A stretch of 64,000 bases of DNA from positions 682,001-746,000 of the forward strand of contig NZ_CP109430.1 in NCBI RefSeq assembly GCF_036250735.1, read 5' to 3'. This DNA comes from Streptosporangium sp. NBC_01495 (GTDB lineage: Bacteria; Actinomycetota; Actinomycetes; Streptosporangiales; Streptosporangiaceae). Below the pieces are notes generated by a model. It made no database searches, was not told the DNA's origin, and saw nothing but the letters and a program-made list of their open reading frames with translations. Made by a program: the position numbers and the translations under genes. Positions 1 to 8,506 of this stretch are shown piece by piece. Every line of letters begins with the position of its first letter. Position 1 is the stretch's first letter.

Positions 1-127
1 CCCCGGAGACCCCCGCCAGGGTGCCCACCAGGAACATCGCCGTCGCGGCCTCGACCAGGCCGCGCGACTCCGGCCGGGCGGAGGGGCGTGCCGCGGGGTG
101 GGGGGTGGTGCTGACGTCCACGTTCAT
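1..127 (-). CDS. EamA/DMT-type transporter, N-terminal fragment
   Basis: The first 42 codons of a minus-strand gene run off the left edge of the window. The start is the ATG at 127-125. After a polar Pro/Ala-rich leader the frame reads EAATAMFLVGTLAGVSG, which resembles the first membrane helix of drug/metabolite (EamA) exporters. It is divergent from the MocR gene, with only 67 bp between the starts. MocR regulators often control an adjacent EamA exporter, so this is the likely target. The identification rests on a few dozen residues and the gene context only. Confidence 0.5.
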   Translation of the reverse strand, partial: MNVDVSTTPHPAARPSARPESRGLVEAATAMFLVGTLAGVSG

Positions 128-194
128 GTGCGGAATGCTAGGAAGCCAATGGCACCCCTGTCGGGTCCAATGTGGCAGCGGAACAGAGGACCAA

Positions 195-1712
195 TTGGCC
201 GATCTGCACCTCGTCGTCGACCGAGCGGCGGGCGGCGTCGCCGCCCAGATCGCCCGCGAGCTCCGCGAGGCGGTACGGCGCGGGCGGCTGGCGGCCGGGG
301 CCAGGCTGCCCGCCAGCCGCGAGCTGGCCAAAGATCTCGGGCTCTCCCGCGGCGTGGTGGTCGAGGCGTACGAGCAGCTCGTCGCCGAGGGCTTCCTGCT
401 CTCCCGGATCGGGGCGGGAACCACCGTGGCCCCGGCGGCGAGCCGCACCGCCGCCCTGCCCGCTCTCCCCGACGGTCCCTCCCCGGCGCCGGAAGGGCCG
501 TCGCGCGCCGCACCTGCCGGGAAAGGAGATCGCGCCGCACCTGCCGCGAAAGGAGACCGCGAGCCGTACCACGGGCGCCGATCCACCGCGCCCGACCTGG
601 GGGCGTTCCCCAGGGAGCGATGGCTGGCCTCGATGAGGAGGACGCTCGCCGCGCTGCCCGCGGAGGCCCTGGACTACGGCGATCCCGGCGGGGTCCCGGT
701 GCTGCGCGAGGAACTGGCCGCCTATCTCGGGAGGGTGAGGGCGGCCGATGTGAGCCCGGACAACCTGGTGATCGTGGGCGGGGTGGCCCAGGGGATCAGC
801 CTCACGATCCAGGCGCTCGCGGGAAGGCTTCCCCGGACCCGGTCGCCCCACGACCTCGGCTGGTTCCTCCGGGGGGCCGCGCGCCCGGCGCCGCCCCCCG
901 GCCGGATCCGGCTGGCGGTGGAGGATCCGGCGGGGGGACGCCAGCTCCCGCTGCTGCACGCCGCGGGCGCCGACCTGGTCGCCGTCCCCGTGGACGGCGA
1001 GGGCGTCGACGTCGGGGCCCTGGCCGCGACCGGGGTGCGCGCGGTGCTGCTCACCCCCGCGCACCAGTACCCGACGGGGGTCGTGCTCTCGCCCCGCCGC
1101 CGCGCCGAGCTGATCGAGTGGGCCGCCGCGACCGGCGCGGCGATCCTGGAGGACGACTACGACGCGGAGTTCCGCTTCGACCGCGACCCGGTGGGCTGCC
1201 TGCAGGGGCTCGCCGCCGACCGGGTGATCCTGATCGGGAGTGTCAGCAAGTCCCTGGCCCCCGGGCTCCGCCTGGGCTGGGTGGCCGCCCCGCCCGAGAT
1301 CGCCGAGTCGCTGCGGCTGGCCCGCGGCGAGCTGGACCTGGGGTCGCCCGTCCTGGAGCAGTACGTCCTGGCCGACTTCGTCGCGACCGGCGGCTACGAC
1401 CGGCACCTGAGGAGGATGCGCCGGGAGTACCGCGCCCGCCGCGACGCCTTCGCGCTCGCCCTCGGCGAGCACCTTCCCGAGATCACCGTGCGGGGCGTTT
1501 CCGCCGGGCTCCACCTGCTCGCCGAGCTGCCGTACGGCTGGGACGAGGCGGCGGTGGCGGAGACGGCCCAGGACTGCGGGCTGGCGGTCGAGCCGGTGGG
1601 CCCGATGCGGCACGCCCCGGGGCCGCCCGCGCTGGTGATGGGCTTCGCCCGCCTGCCCGTTCGCCGCGCCGACGCGACGATCCGCGCCCTCGCCGACGCC
1701 CTGCGCCGCTGA
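195..1712 (+). CDS. MocR-family regulator (GntR wHTH + aminotransferase-like domain)
   Basis: 505 aa. The N-terminal GntR-type winged helix (residues about 8-80, with GARLPASRELAKDLGLSR) is followed by a fold-type I aminotransferase-like domain. The PLP lysine lies in SVSKSLAPGLRLGW, and the upstream LEDDYDAEFRF motif is also typical. I chose the TTG at 195 because an AGAGGA ribosome site sits 4-5 bases before it and the protein then opens MADLHLVVDRAAGG, as MocR proteins do. Upstream ATGs would overlap the divergent gene. The linker between the two domains carries a perfect-length 27-bp in-frame duplication (504-530 and 531-557). Such proteins normally sense PLP or an amino compound; the effector here cannot be read from sequence. 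Confidence 0.88.
   Translation: MADLHLVVDRAAGGVAAQIARELREAVRRGRLAAGARLPASRELAKDLGLSRGVVVEAYEQLVAEGFLLSRIGAGTTVAPAASRTAALPALPDGPSPAPEGPSRAAPAGKGDRAAPAAKGDREPYHGRRSTAPDLGAFPRERWLASMRRTLAALPAEALDYGDPGGVPVLREELAAYLGRVRAADVSPDNLVIVGGVAQGISLTIQALAGRLPRTRSPHDLGWFLRGAARPAPPPGRIRLAVEDPAGGRQLPLLHAAGADLVAVPVDGEGVDVGALAATGVRAVLLTPAHQYPTGVVLSPRRRAELIEWAAATGAAILEDDYDAEFRFDRDPVGCLQGLAADRVILIGSVSKSLAPGLRLGWVAAPPEIAESLRLARGELDLGSPVLEQYVLADFVATGGYDRHLRRMRREYRARRDAFALALGEHLPEITVRGVSAGLHLLAELPYGWDEAAVAETAQDCGLAVEPVGPMRHAPGPPALVMGFARLPVRRADATIRALADALRR
504..557 (+). repeat. 27-bp in-frame tandem duplication in the MocR linker
   Basis: Two adjacent 27-base units (504-530, 531-557) differ at only two positions and encode RAAPAGKGD then RAAPAAKGD between the DNA-binding and aminotransferase-like domains. 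It is one of several in-frame repeat expansions in this window. Confidence 0.85.
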
Positions 1713-1805
1713 CGCGCCCCACGAGACCCCCTCCCACCTGCGGATACGCCCTCCATGGGATGTGCTGTCCGGACGGGAGGATCGTCCATATGTCCTGACA
1801 AATTC

Positions 1806-1834
1806 TTGACGGCTTCTGACTCGTCGCCTAGAAC
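1806..1834 (+). promoter_or_regulatory. probable sigma70-type promoter of the inositol operon
   Basis: TTGACG (1806-1811) and TAGAAC (1829-1834) are separated by 17 bases and lie 33 bases before the iolG start codon. It is the best -35/-10 pair in the 155-base gap upstream of iolG. No IolR-type operator was recognised. Confidence 0.5.
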
Positions 1835-1867
1835 TGGAGATCGACCGCTTTCTTCTCCGGAGGCACG

Positions 1868-2845
1868 ATGCGTGTTGGGCTACTGGGACTCGGCAGGATC
1901 GGGGCGTTCCACGCCGCGACCCTGGCGGCGCATCCCGGGGTCGACGAGCTGGTGGTGAGCGACGCGGACGGCGGGCGGGCGGCGGAGGTGGCAGCCAGGC
2001 TGGGAGCCCGGGTGGGAGACGCGTTCGACAGCGACGCGGTGGTGGTCGCCACCCCCACGGCGACCCACGCCGAGCTGCTGATGCGCGCCTGCGCCAAGGG
2101 GGTGCCGGTGTTCTGCGAGAAACCGGTGGCGCCCGGCGTACCGGACACCCTGCGCGTGCTCGACGCGGTCAGGCGGAGCGGCACGGTCGTGCACATCGGC
2201 TTCCAGCGGCGCTTCGACGCCGGTTACGCCGCCGCGAGGAAGGCGCTGGCCGCCGGCGAGCTGGGCACGCTGCACCGGGTGCACATGCTCACCGCCGACC
2301 CCCGGCCGCCCGACCCCGGATACATCCCGATGTCGGGCGGCATCTACCGCGACTGCCACATCCACGACTTCGACATCCTGCGCTGGGTCACCGGCAGGGA
2401 GGCCGTCACCGTCTACGCGACCGGTTCCAACCGGGGCGAGGCGTTCTTCGCCGAGGCGGGGGACGTCGACACCAGCGCCGCGCTGCTCACCATGGACGAC
2501 GGCACGCTCGTCACCTTGCAGGGGTCGCGCTACAACGGCGCCGGGTACGACGTGCGGATGGAGCTGGCGGGCACCCAGGGGACCTGGGCGGTCGGCCTCG
2601 ACCCGCGCGCGCCGCTGATCAGCACCGAGGGCCTGCAGCCGCCGGGCGAGCCCTGGCCCGACTTCGCGGCCAGGTTCGAGTCCGCCTACGTCGCCGAGCT
2701 GGGCGCGTTTCTCGGCGCGGCACGGGGGGAGACGGAGAGTCCCTGCACTGTTGAGGACGCCCTCGCGGCGCTCTACCTCGCCGAGGCCGCGGAGCTCTCC
2801 CGGCGCGAGGGGCGCCCGGTGCGCGTCACGGAGGTGATCGTGTGA
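1868..2845 (+). CDS. iolG: inositol 2-dehydrogenase, Gfo/Idh/MocA family
   Basis: 325 aa. It catalyses NAD-dependent oxidation of myo-inositol (or an epimer) to inosose, the first step of inositol breakdown. An N-terminal Rossmann motif GLGRIGAFHA is followed by the family's EKP motif (FCEKPVAPG) and a C-terminal substrate domain that includes DCHIHDFDILRW, where the catalytic Asp/His pair is expected. A GGAGG ribosome site precedes the ATG. It is first in a tightly coupled operon and its TGA overlaps the GTG start of the next gene. The substrate assignment comes from the iolE/C/B/D neighbours, because related Gfo/Idh enzymes use other sugars. Confidence 0.85.
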   Translation: MRVGLLGLGRIGAFHAATLAAHPGVDELVVSDADGGRAAEVAARLGARVGDAFDSDAVVVATPTATHAELLMRACAKGVPVFCEKPVAPGVPDTLRVLDAVRRSGTVVHIGFQRRFDAGYAAARKALAAGELGTLHRVHMLTADPRPPDPGYIPMSGGIYRDCHIHDFDILRWVTGREAVTVYATGSNRGEAFFAEAGDVDTSAALLTMDDGTLVTLQGSRYNGAGYDVRMELAGTQGTWAVGLDPRAPLISTEGLQPPGEPWPDFAARFESAYVAELGAFLGAARGETESPCTVEDALAALYLAEAAELSRREGRPVRVTEVIV

Positions 2846-3849
2846 GAAGAGGCGACCCTGTGAGAGAGTCCGGCTCCGCCGACGGAGGCACTCCGCTGAG
2901 AACGGCCGGCGCGCCCATCTCCTGGGGTGTCTGCGAGGTCCCCGGCTGGGGGCGGCAGCTGGATCGTTCCCGGGTGCTCGCCGAGATGAGGGAGCTGGGT
3001 CTGACGGCCACCGAGCTCGGTCCCTCCGGGTTCCTGCCGCCCTCGCCGGCGCGCTGCCGCTCCCTGCTCGCGGAGTACGGGCTGCGGGCGGTGGGCGGGT
3101 TCGTTCCCGTCGTCCTGCACGAGGCCGACCACGACCCGCTCCCGGTCGTCCGGGCCGCGATGCGCGCCTTCATGGACGGCGAGGTGGACGTGGTCGTGCT
3201 GGCCGCCTCCACCGGCGGCGAGAGCTACGACGCCAGGCCGGAGCTGGACGCCGCCGCCTGGAAGACCCTGATGGGCAACCTGCGCCGGATCCTCAAGAAC
3301 GCCAAGGAGTTCGGCAGGACCGTCACCCTGCACCCGCACCTCGGCACCGTGGTGGAGAACCGCGAGGAGGTCCAGCGGGTGCTCGACGGCAGCCCGGTGC
3401 CGCTCTGCCTCGACACCGGCCACCTCCTCGCGGGCGGCACCGACCCCGCCGAGCTGGTCTCCCGCGCCGCGGGGCGGATCGCGCACGTCCACCTCAAGGA
3501 CGTGGACGCCGCGATGGCCGGGCGGGTGAGGGCGGGCGATCTGACCTACACCCGGGCCGTGAAGGACGGCCTCTACCGCCCGCTGGGCCGGGGTGACGTG
3601 GACCTCCCCGCCATCGTCGGCGGCCTGACGGCGGCCGGGTACGACGGCTGGTACGTCCTGGAGCAGGACGTCGTGCTGGGCCCCGCCGAGGGCGCTCCCA
3701 ACGGTCCCGGCGTTTCCGACGCTCCTGGTGCTTCCAACGGTCCCGGCGCTCCCGGCGACCCCAAGGAGAACGTCCGCGAGAGCCTGGCGTACCTGGGGAG
3801 GCTCACCGCCGGGAGCGACGGGGCGTCTCCCGGCGGGGGACGCGCATGA
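2842..3849 (+). CDS. iolE: inosose dehydratase (TIM-barrel, xylose isomerase-like)
   Basis: 335 aa. It converts 2-keto-myo-inositol to the trihydroxycyclohexanedione used by IolD. The core begins TAGAPISWGVCEVPGWG, the usual IolE opening, and the AP-endonuclease-2-like barrel has LCLDTGHLLAGG and HVHLKDVD metal-site segments. The GTG at 2842 overlaps the iolG stop; GTG 2860 is an alternative. Residues 1-20 before the core look like an added low-complexity leader. Near the C-terminus (3694-3765) there is an in-frame Gly/Pro/Ser/Asn repeat with a 36-base period (ASNGPGAPGD-type), which I do not expect in the enzyme fold. The final stop overlaps the iolC start (ATGA). Confidence 0.85.
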   Translation: MRRGDPVRESGSADGGTPLRTAGAPISWGVCEVPGWGRQLDRSRVLAEMRELGLTATELGPSGFLPPSPARCRSLLAEYGLRAVGGFVPVVLHEADHDPLPVVRAAMRAFMDGEVDVVVLAASTGGESYDARPELDAAAWKTLMGNLRRILKNAKEFGRTVTLHPHLGTVVENREEVQRVLDGSPVPLCLDTGHLLAGGTDPAELVSRAAGRIAHVHLKDVDAAMAGRVRAGDLTYTRAVKDGLYRPLGRGDVDLPAIVGGLTAAGYDGWYVLEQDVVLGPAEGAPNGPGVSDAPGASNGPGAPGDPKENVRESLAYLGRLTAGSDGASPGGGRA

Positions 3850-4811
3850 TCGAGGTCCTGACCATGGGCCGGGCCGGGGTCGACATCTACCCGCTGCAGG
3901 TGGGGGTGTCGCTGCGCGAGGTCGAGACCTTCGGCAAGTATCTGGGCGGCAGTCCCACCAACGTGGCCGTGGCCGCCGCCCGGCTGGGCCACTTCAGCTC
4001 GGTGATCACCAGGACCGGGGACGACCCGTTCGGGCTCTTCGTGCACGACGCGCTGCGCGAGTACGGGGTCGACGACAGCTTCGTCACCCCGGTCGCGCAC
4101 CTGCCCACCCCGGTGACGTTCTGCGAGATCCGGCCGCCGGACGACTTCCCCCTCTACTTCTACCGCTTCCCCAAGGCCCCCGACCTGGAGATCCTCCCCG
4201 AGGAGCTGGACCTGGAGGTCGTCGCGGGAGCGAGGCTCTTCTGGGCGACCGTCACCGGGCTGTCCCAGGAGCCCTCCAGGAGCGCGCACCTCGCGGCCTG
4301 GCGGGCCAGGGGGCGCGTGCCGCACACCGTGCTGGACCTCGACTACCGCCCGATGTTCTGGTCCGGCCCGGAGGAGGCCCGCGAGCAGGTGCGCGAGGCC
4401 CTGCGCCACGTCACGGTGGCGGTGGGGAACCTGGACGAGGTCGAGGTGGCGACCGGCACCCGCGAGCCGTACGAGGCCGCCGGGGCGCTGCTGGAGGCGG
4501 GCGCCGAGCTCGCGATCGTGAAGCGGGGCCCGGAGGGGGTGCTCGGCATGACCGCGGCCGAGACGGTGGAGGTGCCGCCGGTGCCGGTGGAGGTGGTCAA
4601 CGGCCTCGGCGCGGGAGACGCCTTCGGCGGCGCCCTCTGCCACGGTCTCCTCGAACGCTGGCCGCTCGAGGCCACGCTGCGGTTCGCCAACGCGGCCGGG
4701 GCCATCGTCGCCGGACGGCTGGCCTGCGCCCCGGCCATGCCACGGCTCGACGAGGTGATGGACGTGCTCGGCGCGACCGGTGGCGGCCGGGCAGGGGTGG
4801 GAGGCACATGA
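3846..4811 (+). CDS. iolC: 5-dehydro-2-deoxygluconokinase, PfkB family
   Basis: 321 aa. It phosphorylates 5-dehydro-2-deoxy-D-gluconate. The PfkB N-terminal signature is seen in KYLGGSPTNVAVAAARLG and the catalytic C-terminal signature in NGLGAGDAFGGALCHG, with the Asp that acts as base. The ATG at 3846 overlaps the iolE stop and its own stop overlaps the next start, so translation is coupled on both sides. Length is typical for IolC. Ribokinase-type specificity would be possible in isolation, but the operon decides. Confidence 0.88.
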   Translation: MIEVLTMGRAGVDIYPLQVGVSLREVETFGKYLGGSPTNVAVAAARLGHFSSVITRTGDDPFGLFVHDALREYGVDDSFVTPVAHLPTPVTFCEIRPPDDFPLYFYRFPKAPDLEILPEELDLEVVAGARLFWATVTGLSQEPSRSAHLAAWRARGRVPHTVLDLDYRPMFWSGPEEAREQVREALRHVTVAVGNLDEVEVATGTREPYEAAGALLEAGAELAIVKRGPEGVLGMTAAETVEVPPVPVEVVNGLGAGDAFGGALCHGLLERWPLEATLRFANAAGAIVAGRLACAPAMPRLDEVMDVLGATGGGRAGVGGT

Positions 4812-5689
4812 ACGAGCGAGAGCACCGGATGCTCCTCGACACGCGGGCGCGGTTTCCCGGCCGGATCGCGGAGGCGGCGGCGGCGCGGCGGCGCGGGAGG
4901 CCGCTGGAGGAGCGCGACCGGCTTCTGATCATCGCAGCCGACCACACGGCCAGGGGCGTCGTCGGCGTCGGAAGCCGCCCCGGGGCGATGGAGAGCCGCG
5001 TCGAGCTCCTGGAACGCCTGTGCGTGGCGCTGGCCAGGCCCGGCGTGGACGGGCTGCTCGGCACCCCCGACGTCGTCGAGGACCTCCTGCTGCTCGGCGC
5101 GCTGGAGGACAAGATCGTGATCGGGTCGATGAACCGGGGCGGCCTGCACGGGGCGGCCTTCGAGTTCGACGACCGCTTCACCGCCTATGACACCTCCTCG
5201 ATCGTCCGGACCGGCCTGGACGGCGGCAAGATGCTCTGCCGGATCGGCGTGGACGACCCGGCCACCGCCCTCACCCTGGAATCGTGCGGCCGGGCCGTCA
5301 CCGAGCTGGCCTCGCACGACCTGGTCGCGATGGTCGAGCCGTTCTGGTCCCGGCGGGCGGGCGGCACGGTCGTCCACGACCTGTCACCCGAGGGGGTCAT
5401 CCGGTCCATGCACGTCGCCCAGGCGCTCGGCGCGACCTCCGCGCGCACCTGGCTGAAGATCCCGGTCGTGGACGACATGGCACGGGTGACGCGGGCCACC
5501 ACGCTGCCGACGCTGCTGCTGGGGGGCGATCCGGGCGGCGCGCCGGAGCTCACCTACGCGGCGTGGCGCGAGGCTTTGCGGCTTCCCGGCGTGCGGGGCC
5601 TGGTGGTGGGCCGCGCGTTGCTGTATCCCTCCGACGACGATGTGGCCGCGGCCGTCGACACCGCCGCGGCGATGCTGGAGGTGTCATGA
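4808..5689 (+). CDS. Cgl0158-type (beta/alpha)8 aldolase, likely 6-phospho-5-dehydro-2-deoxygluconate aldolase role
   Basis: 293 aa. The true start is the ATG at 4808, which overlaps the iolC stop; the frame stays open far upstream. The protein resembles actinobacterial DeoC/Cgl0158-like barrels found in iol operons: LLIIAADHTARGV at the N-terminus, ARTWLKIPVVDDM with a lysine in the middle, and a late GLVVGRALLYP phosphate-binding loop. By position after iolC it probably cleaves the phosphorylated deoxyketogluconate to DHAP and malonate semialdehyde, replacing class II IolJ. That role is inferred. A GGAGG at 5677-5681 inside its end serves the next small frame. Confidence 0.75.
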   Translation: MNEREHRMLLDTRARFPGRIAEAAAARRRGRPLEERDRLLIIAADHTARGVVGVGSRPGAMESRVELLERLCVALARPGVDGLLGTPDVVEDLLLLGALEDKIVIGSMNRGGLHGAAFEFDDRFTAYDTSSIVRTGLDGGKMLCRIGVDDPATALTLESCGRAVTELASHDLVAMVEPFWSRRAGGTVVHDLSPEGVIRSMHVAQALGATSARTWLKIPVVDDMARVTRATTLPTLLLGGDPGGAPELTYAAWREALRLPGVRGLVVGRALLYPSDDDVAAAVDTAAAMLEVS

Positions 5690-5811
5690 ACGGGAGACCT
5701 GGCCGGAGCGGCATCGGCGGGGACGCGGACGGGAGCCCCGGCCGTGACGACGCCGGTGAGAACGTCAACGGGAGACCTGGCCGGGGCGGCATCGGGGAGG
5801 AGTGGCCATGA
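5686..5811 (+). CDS. small bridging ORF between the aldolase gene and iolB (41 aa, internal repeat)
   Basis: The ATG at 5686 overlaps the upstream TGA (ATGA) and follows a GGAGG by four bases. The frame ends in a TGA that overlaps the iolB ATG (5808). It therefore exactly spans the gap between two operon genes. The peptide is polar and carries two copies of NGRPGR-x-GIG whose DNA repeats are 78 bases apart, a multiple of three. No domain is recognised. It may be translated only to keep ribosomes moving into iolB. The same layout occurs at three other junctions in this window. Protein function is doubtful; the architecture is certain. Confidence 0.45.
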   Translation: MNGRPGRSGIGGDADGSPGRDDAGENVNGRPGRGGIGEEWP

Positions 5812-6647
5812 GCTTCGTTCCCGCGGGAAGCACCGCGCGGGCGCCGTGGGCGCTGTCGATCACCCCGGAGGCGGCCGGGTGGACGTACGCGGGGCTCCGC
5901 GTGCTCTGCCTGTCCGGCGAGGGCGTGGAGTTCGACACCGGCGGCGAGGAGATGCTGGTCCTGCCGCTGTCGGGCGCGTGCGTGGTCGAGTGCGACGGGG
6001 TGCGGCTCGCGCTGAACGGCAGGACCTCGGTCTTCCACGCGGTCACCGACTTCGCGTACCTGCCCGTCGGCACGACCGCGCGGATCACCGGCGAGGGCCG
6101 CTTCGCCCTCCCCGCCGCCCGCGCGACCAGGCGTTTCCCGGTACGGTACGGTCCCGCGCACGCGGTCCCCGTCGAGGTGCGCGGGACGGGGTCGGCCAGC
6201 CGCCAGGTGAACAACTTCTGCGCCCCCGACGCCTTCGACTGCGACAAACTCGTCGCGGTGGAGGTGCTCACCCCCGGCGGGAACTGGTCGTCGTACCCGC
6301 CGCACAAGCACGACACGGCCTCCGAGCGCGAGGCCGTGCTGGAGGAGATCTACTACTTCGAGGGCGGCCCCGGCTACCAGCGGGTGTACGGCACCCACGA
6401 GGTGCTGGCCGAGGTGGCGGGCGGTGACGTGGTGCTCGTCCCCAGCGGCTACCACGGCCCGTCGATGGCGGCCCCCGGCTACGACCTCTACTACCTGAAC
6501 GTGCTGGCCGGGCCCGCGCCCGAACGGTCGATGGCCTTCTGCGACGACCCCCGGCATGCCTGGATCCGCGCCTCGTGGGCGGAGCAGCCGGTCGACCCGA
6601 GAGTTCCGATGACGAAAGGCCCTGTGAGGCCCCGTGAGGCGCAGTGA
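5808..6647 (+). CDS. iolB: 5-deoxy-glucuronate isomerase
   Basis: 279 aa. It isomerises 5-deoxy-D-glucuronate to 5-dehydro-2-deoxygluconate in inositol breakdown. The double cupin has metal-ligand signatures SSYPPHKHD and, later, EEIYYFEGGPGYQRVYGTHE plus YHGPSMAAPGYDLYYLN. The ATG at 5808 has GGAGG seven bases upstream; a GTG at 5802 is too close to that site. It is preceded by the repeat-bearing small frame and followed after one base by iolD. Confidence 0.9.
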   Translation: MSFVPAGSTARAPWALSITPEAAGWTYAGLRVLCLSGEGVEFDTGGEEMLVLPLSGACVVECDGVRLALNGRTSVFHAVTDFAYLPVGTTARITGEGRFALPAARATRRFPVRYGPAHAVPVEVRGTGSASRQVNNFCAPDAFDCDKLVAVEVLTPGGNWSSYPPHKHDTASEREAVLEEIYYFEGGPGYQRVYGTHEVLAEVAGGDVVLVPSGYHGPSMAAPGYDLYYLNVLAGPAPERSMAFCDDPRHAWIRASWAEQPVDPRVPMTKGPVRPREAQ

Positions 6648-6648
6648 A

Positions 6649-8493
6649 ATGACGAGACTCACCGTGGCACAGGCGCTCCTGCGGTTCCTCGCGAACCAGT
6701 GGTCGGAGCGCGACGGCGTGGAACACCGGCTGGTGGCCGGATGCCTGGGCATCTTCGGCCACGGCAACGTCGCCGGGATCGGGCAGGCCCTGGCCGAGCG
6801 GGGCGCGGGAACGGACGGCGACCTGCCGTACTACCTGGCGCGCAACGAGCAGGCCATGGTGCACACCGCCGTCGGCTACGCGCGGGCCCGCAACCGGCTG
6901 TCCACCTTCGCCTGCACCAGCTCGATCGGCCCCGGCGCCACCAACATGGTCACCGGGGCGGCGCTGGCCACGATCAACCGGATCCCGGTGCTGCTGCTGC
7001 CCGGCGACGTCTTCGCCACCCGCGCCGCCGACCCGGTCCTGCAGCAGCTGGAGGACCCCCACTTCCCCGACGTGACCGTGAACGACGCGCTGCGCCCCGT
7101 CTCCCGGTTCTTCGACAGGATCAACCGGCCCGAGCAGCTTCTCGCGGCCCTTCCGGCCGCGATGCGGGTGCTGGCCGACCCGGCCGAGACGGGCGCGGTC
7201 ACCCTGGCGCTGCCGCAGGACGTGCAGGCGGAGGCGTACGACTGGCCCGAGGAGCTGTTCGCCCGCCGGGTGTGGCACGTGGCGCGGCCCGTCCCCGAAC
7301 CCGCCGCGCTGGCGCGGGCGGCGGAGCTGGTCAGGCGGTCGCGGCGGCCGCTGATCGTGGCGGGGGGCGGGGTGGTCTACAGCGAGGCGTGGGAGACGCT
7401 GGCCACCTTCGCCGCCGAGCACGGCGTCCCGGTGGGGGAGACCCAGGCGGGCAAGGGGACGCTGCCGTACGACCACCCCTGCGCGGTCGGCGCGATCGGG
7501 CACACCGGCACCGCCGCCGCCAACGACCTGGCCCGTGACGCCGACCTGGTCATCGGGGTCGGCACCCGCTACACCGACTTCACCACCGCCTCCCGCACCC
7601 TGTTCGGCGAGGCCGCGTTCCTCAACGTCAACGTGGCGGCCTTCGACGCCGCCAAGCACTCCGGCGAGACGCTCGTCGCCGACGCCCGCGAGGCGCTGCG
7701 CGCCTTGGACCTCGGAGGGTGGAGCGCCGACCCCGGCTGGACCGCCAGGGCGACGCGCCTGACCCACGACTGGCAGGAGCAGGTCTCCCTGCTCACGACC
7801 GGGGACGCGCTGACCCAGCCGGTGGTGCTCGGCATGCTCAACGAGGTGGCCCGGCCCTCGGACGTGGTGGTCAACGCGGCCGGGTCGATGCCCGGGGACC
7901 TGCACAAGCTGTGGCGCGCGAGCGACCCGAAGTCCTACCACGTCGAGTACGGCTACTCCTGCATGGGCTACGAGATCGCCGGAGGGCTCGGGGTGAAGCT
8001 GGCCGCGCCGGAACGAGAGGTGTTCGTGCTGGTCGGCGACGGGTCCTACCTGATGATGGCCCAGGAGATCGCCACCGCCGTGCAGGAGGGCGTCAAGCTC
8101 GTCGTGGTGCTGGTCGACAACCGGGGCTTCGCCTCCATCGGCGGCCTGTCGGAGTCGGTCGGGGCGGGACGCCTCGGCACCGCCTACCGGATGCGCGGGG
8201 CCGGGGGCGCGCTGGACGGCGCCCTCCTCCCGGTCGACCTCGCCGCCAACGCGGCCAGCCTGGGCGCCGACGTGATCCGCGCCGACGGCCCCGAGTCGCT
8301 GCGGGTGGCGCTCACCAAGGCGAGGGAGGCCGTCGGCACCACCGTGGTGTACGTCGAGACGGTGCCGGGTCCCGGTCCCCAGACCACGGCCTGGTGGGAC
8401 GTGCCGGTGGCGGAGGTGTCGGGGCTGCCGGAGGTGCGGCGGGCCCGCGCCGCCTACGAGCAGGCCAAGCGGGACCAGCGCCCCTACCTGTGA
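6649..8493 (+). CDS. iolD: 3D-(3,5/4)-trihydroxycyclohexane-1,2-dione acylhydrolase (ThDP enzyme)
   Basis: 614 aa. It opens the ring of trihydroxycyclohexanedione to 5-deoxyglucuronate. It has the three-domain layout of ThDP enzymes: the PYR domain opens with CLGIFGHGNVAGIGQAL and the active-site Glu region is in YYLARNEQAMVH; the middle domain has IVAGGGVVYSEA; the PP domain has the ThDP/Mg motif GDGSYLMMAQEIA running to VDNRGFASIG. I chose the ATG at 6649, one base after the iolB stop, over the GTG at 6634. It is the last gene of the operon; the next gene is convergent only 13 bases away. Confidence 0.92.
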   Translation: MTRLTVAQALLRFLANQWSERDGVEHRLVAGCLGIFGHGNVAGIGQALAERGAGTDGDLPYYLARNEQAMVHTAVGYARARNRLSTFACTSSIGPGATNMVTGAALATINRIPVLLLPGDVFATRAADPVLQQLEDPHFPDVTVNDALRPVSRFFDRINRPEQLLAALPAAMRVLADPAETGAVTLALPQDVQAEAYDWPEELFARRVWHVARPVPEPAALARAAELVRRSRRPLIVAGGGVVYSEAWETLATFAAEHGVPVGETQAGKGTLPYDHPCAVGAIGHTGTAAANDLARDADLVIGVGTRYTDFTTASRTLFGEAAFLNVNVAAFDAAKHSGETLVADAREALRALDLGGWSADPGWTARATRLTHDWQEQVSLLTTGDALTQPVVLGMLNEVARPSDVVVNAAGSMPGDLHKLWRASDPKSYHVEYGYSCMGYEIAGGLGVKLAAPEREVFVLVGDGSYLMMAQEIATAVQEGVKLVVVLVDNRGFASIGGLSESVGAGRLGTAYRMRGAGGALDGALLPVDLAANAASLGADVIRADGPESLRVALTKAREAVGTTVVYVETVPGPGPQTTAWWDVPVAEVSGLPEVRRARAAYEQAKRDQRPYL

Positions 8494-8506
8494 GGTCCTC
8501 GCGCGG

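Noticed and set aside
138-1613. 491-codon minus-strand frame opposite the MocR gene
   Set aside because: It is a compositional shadow; the plus-strand protein shows complete MocR motifs.
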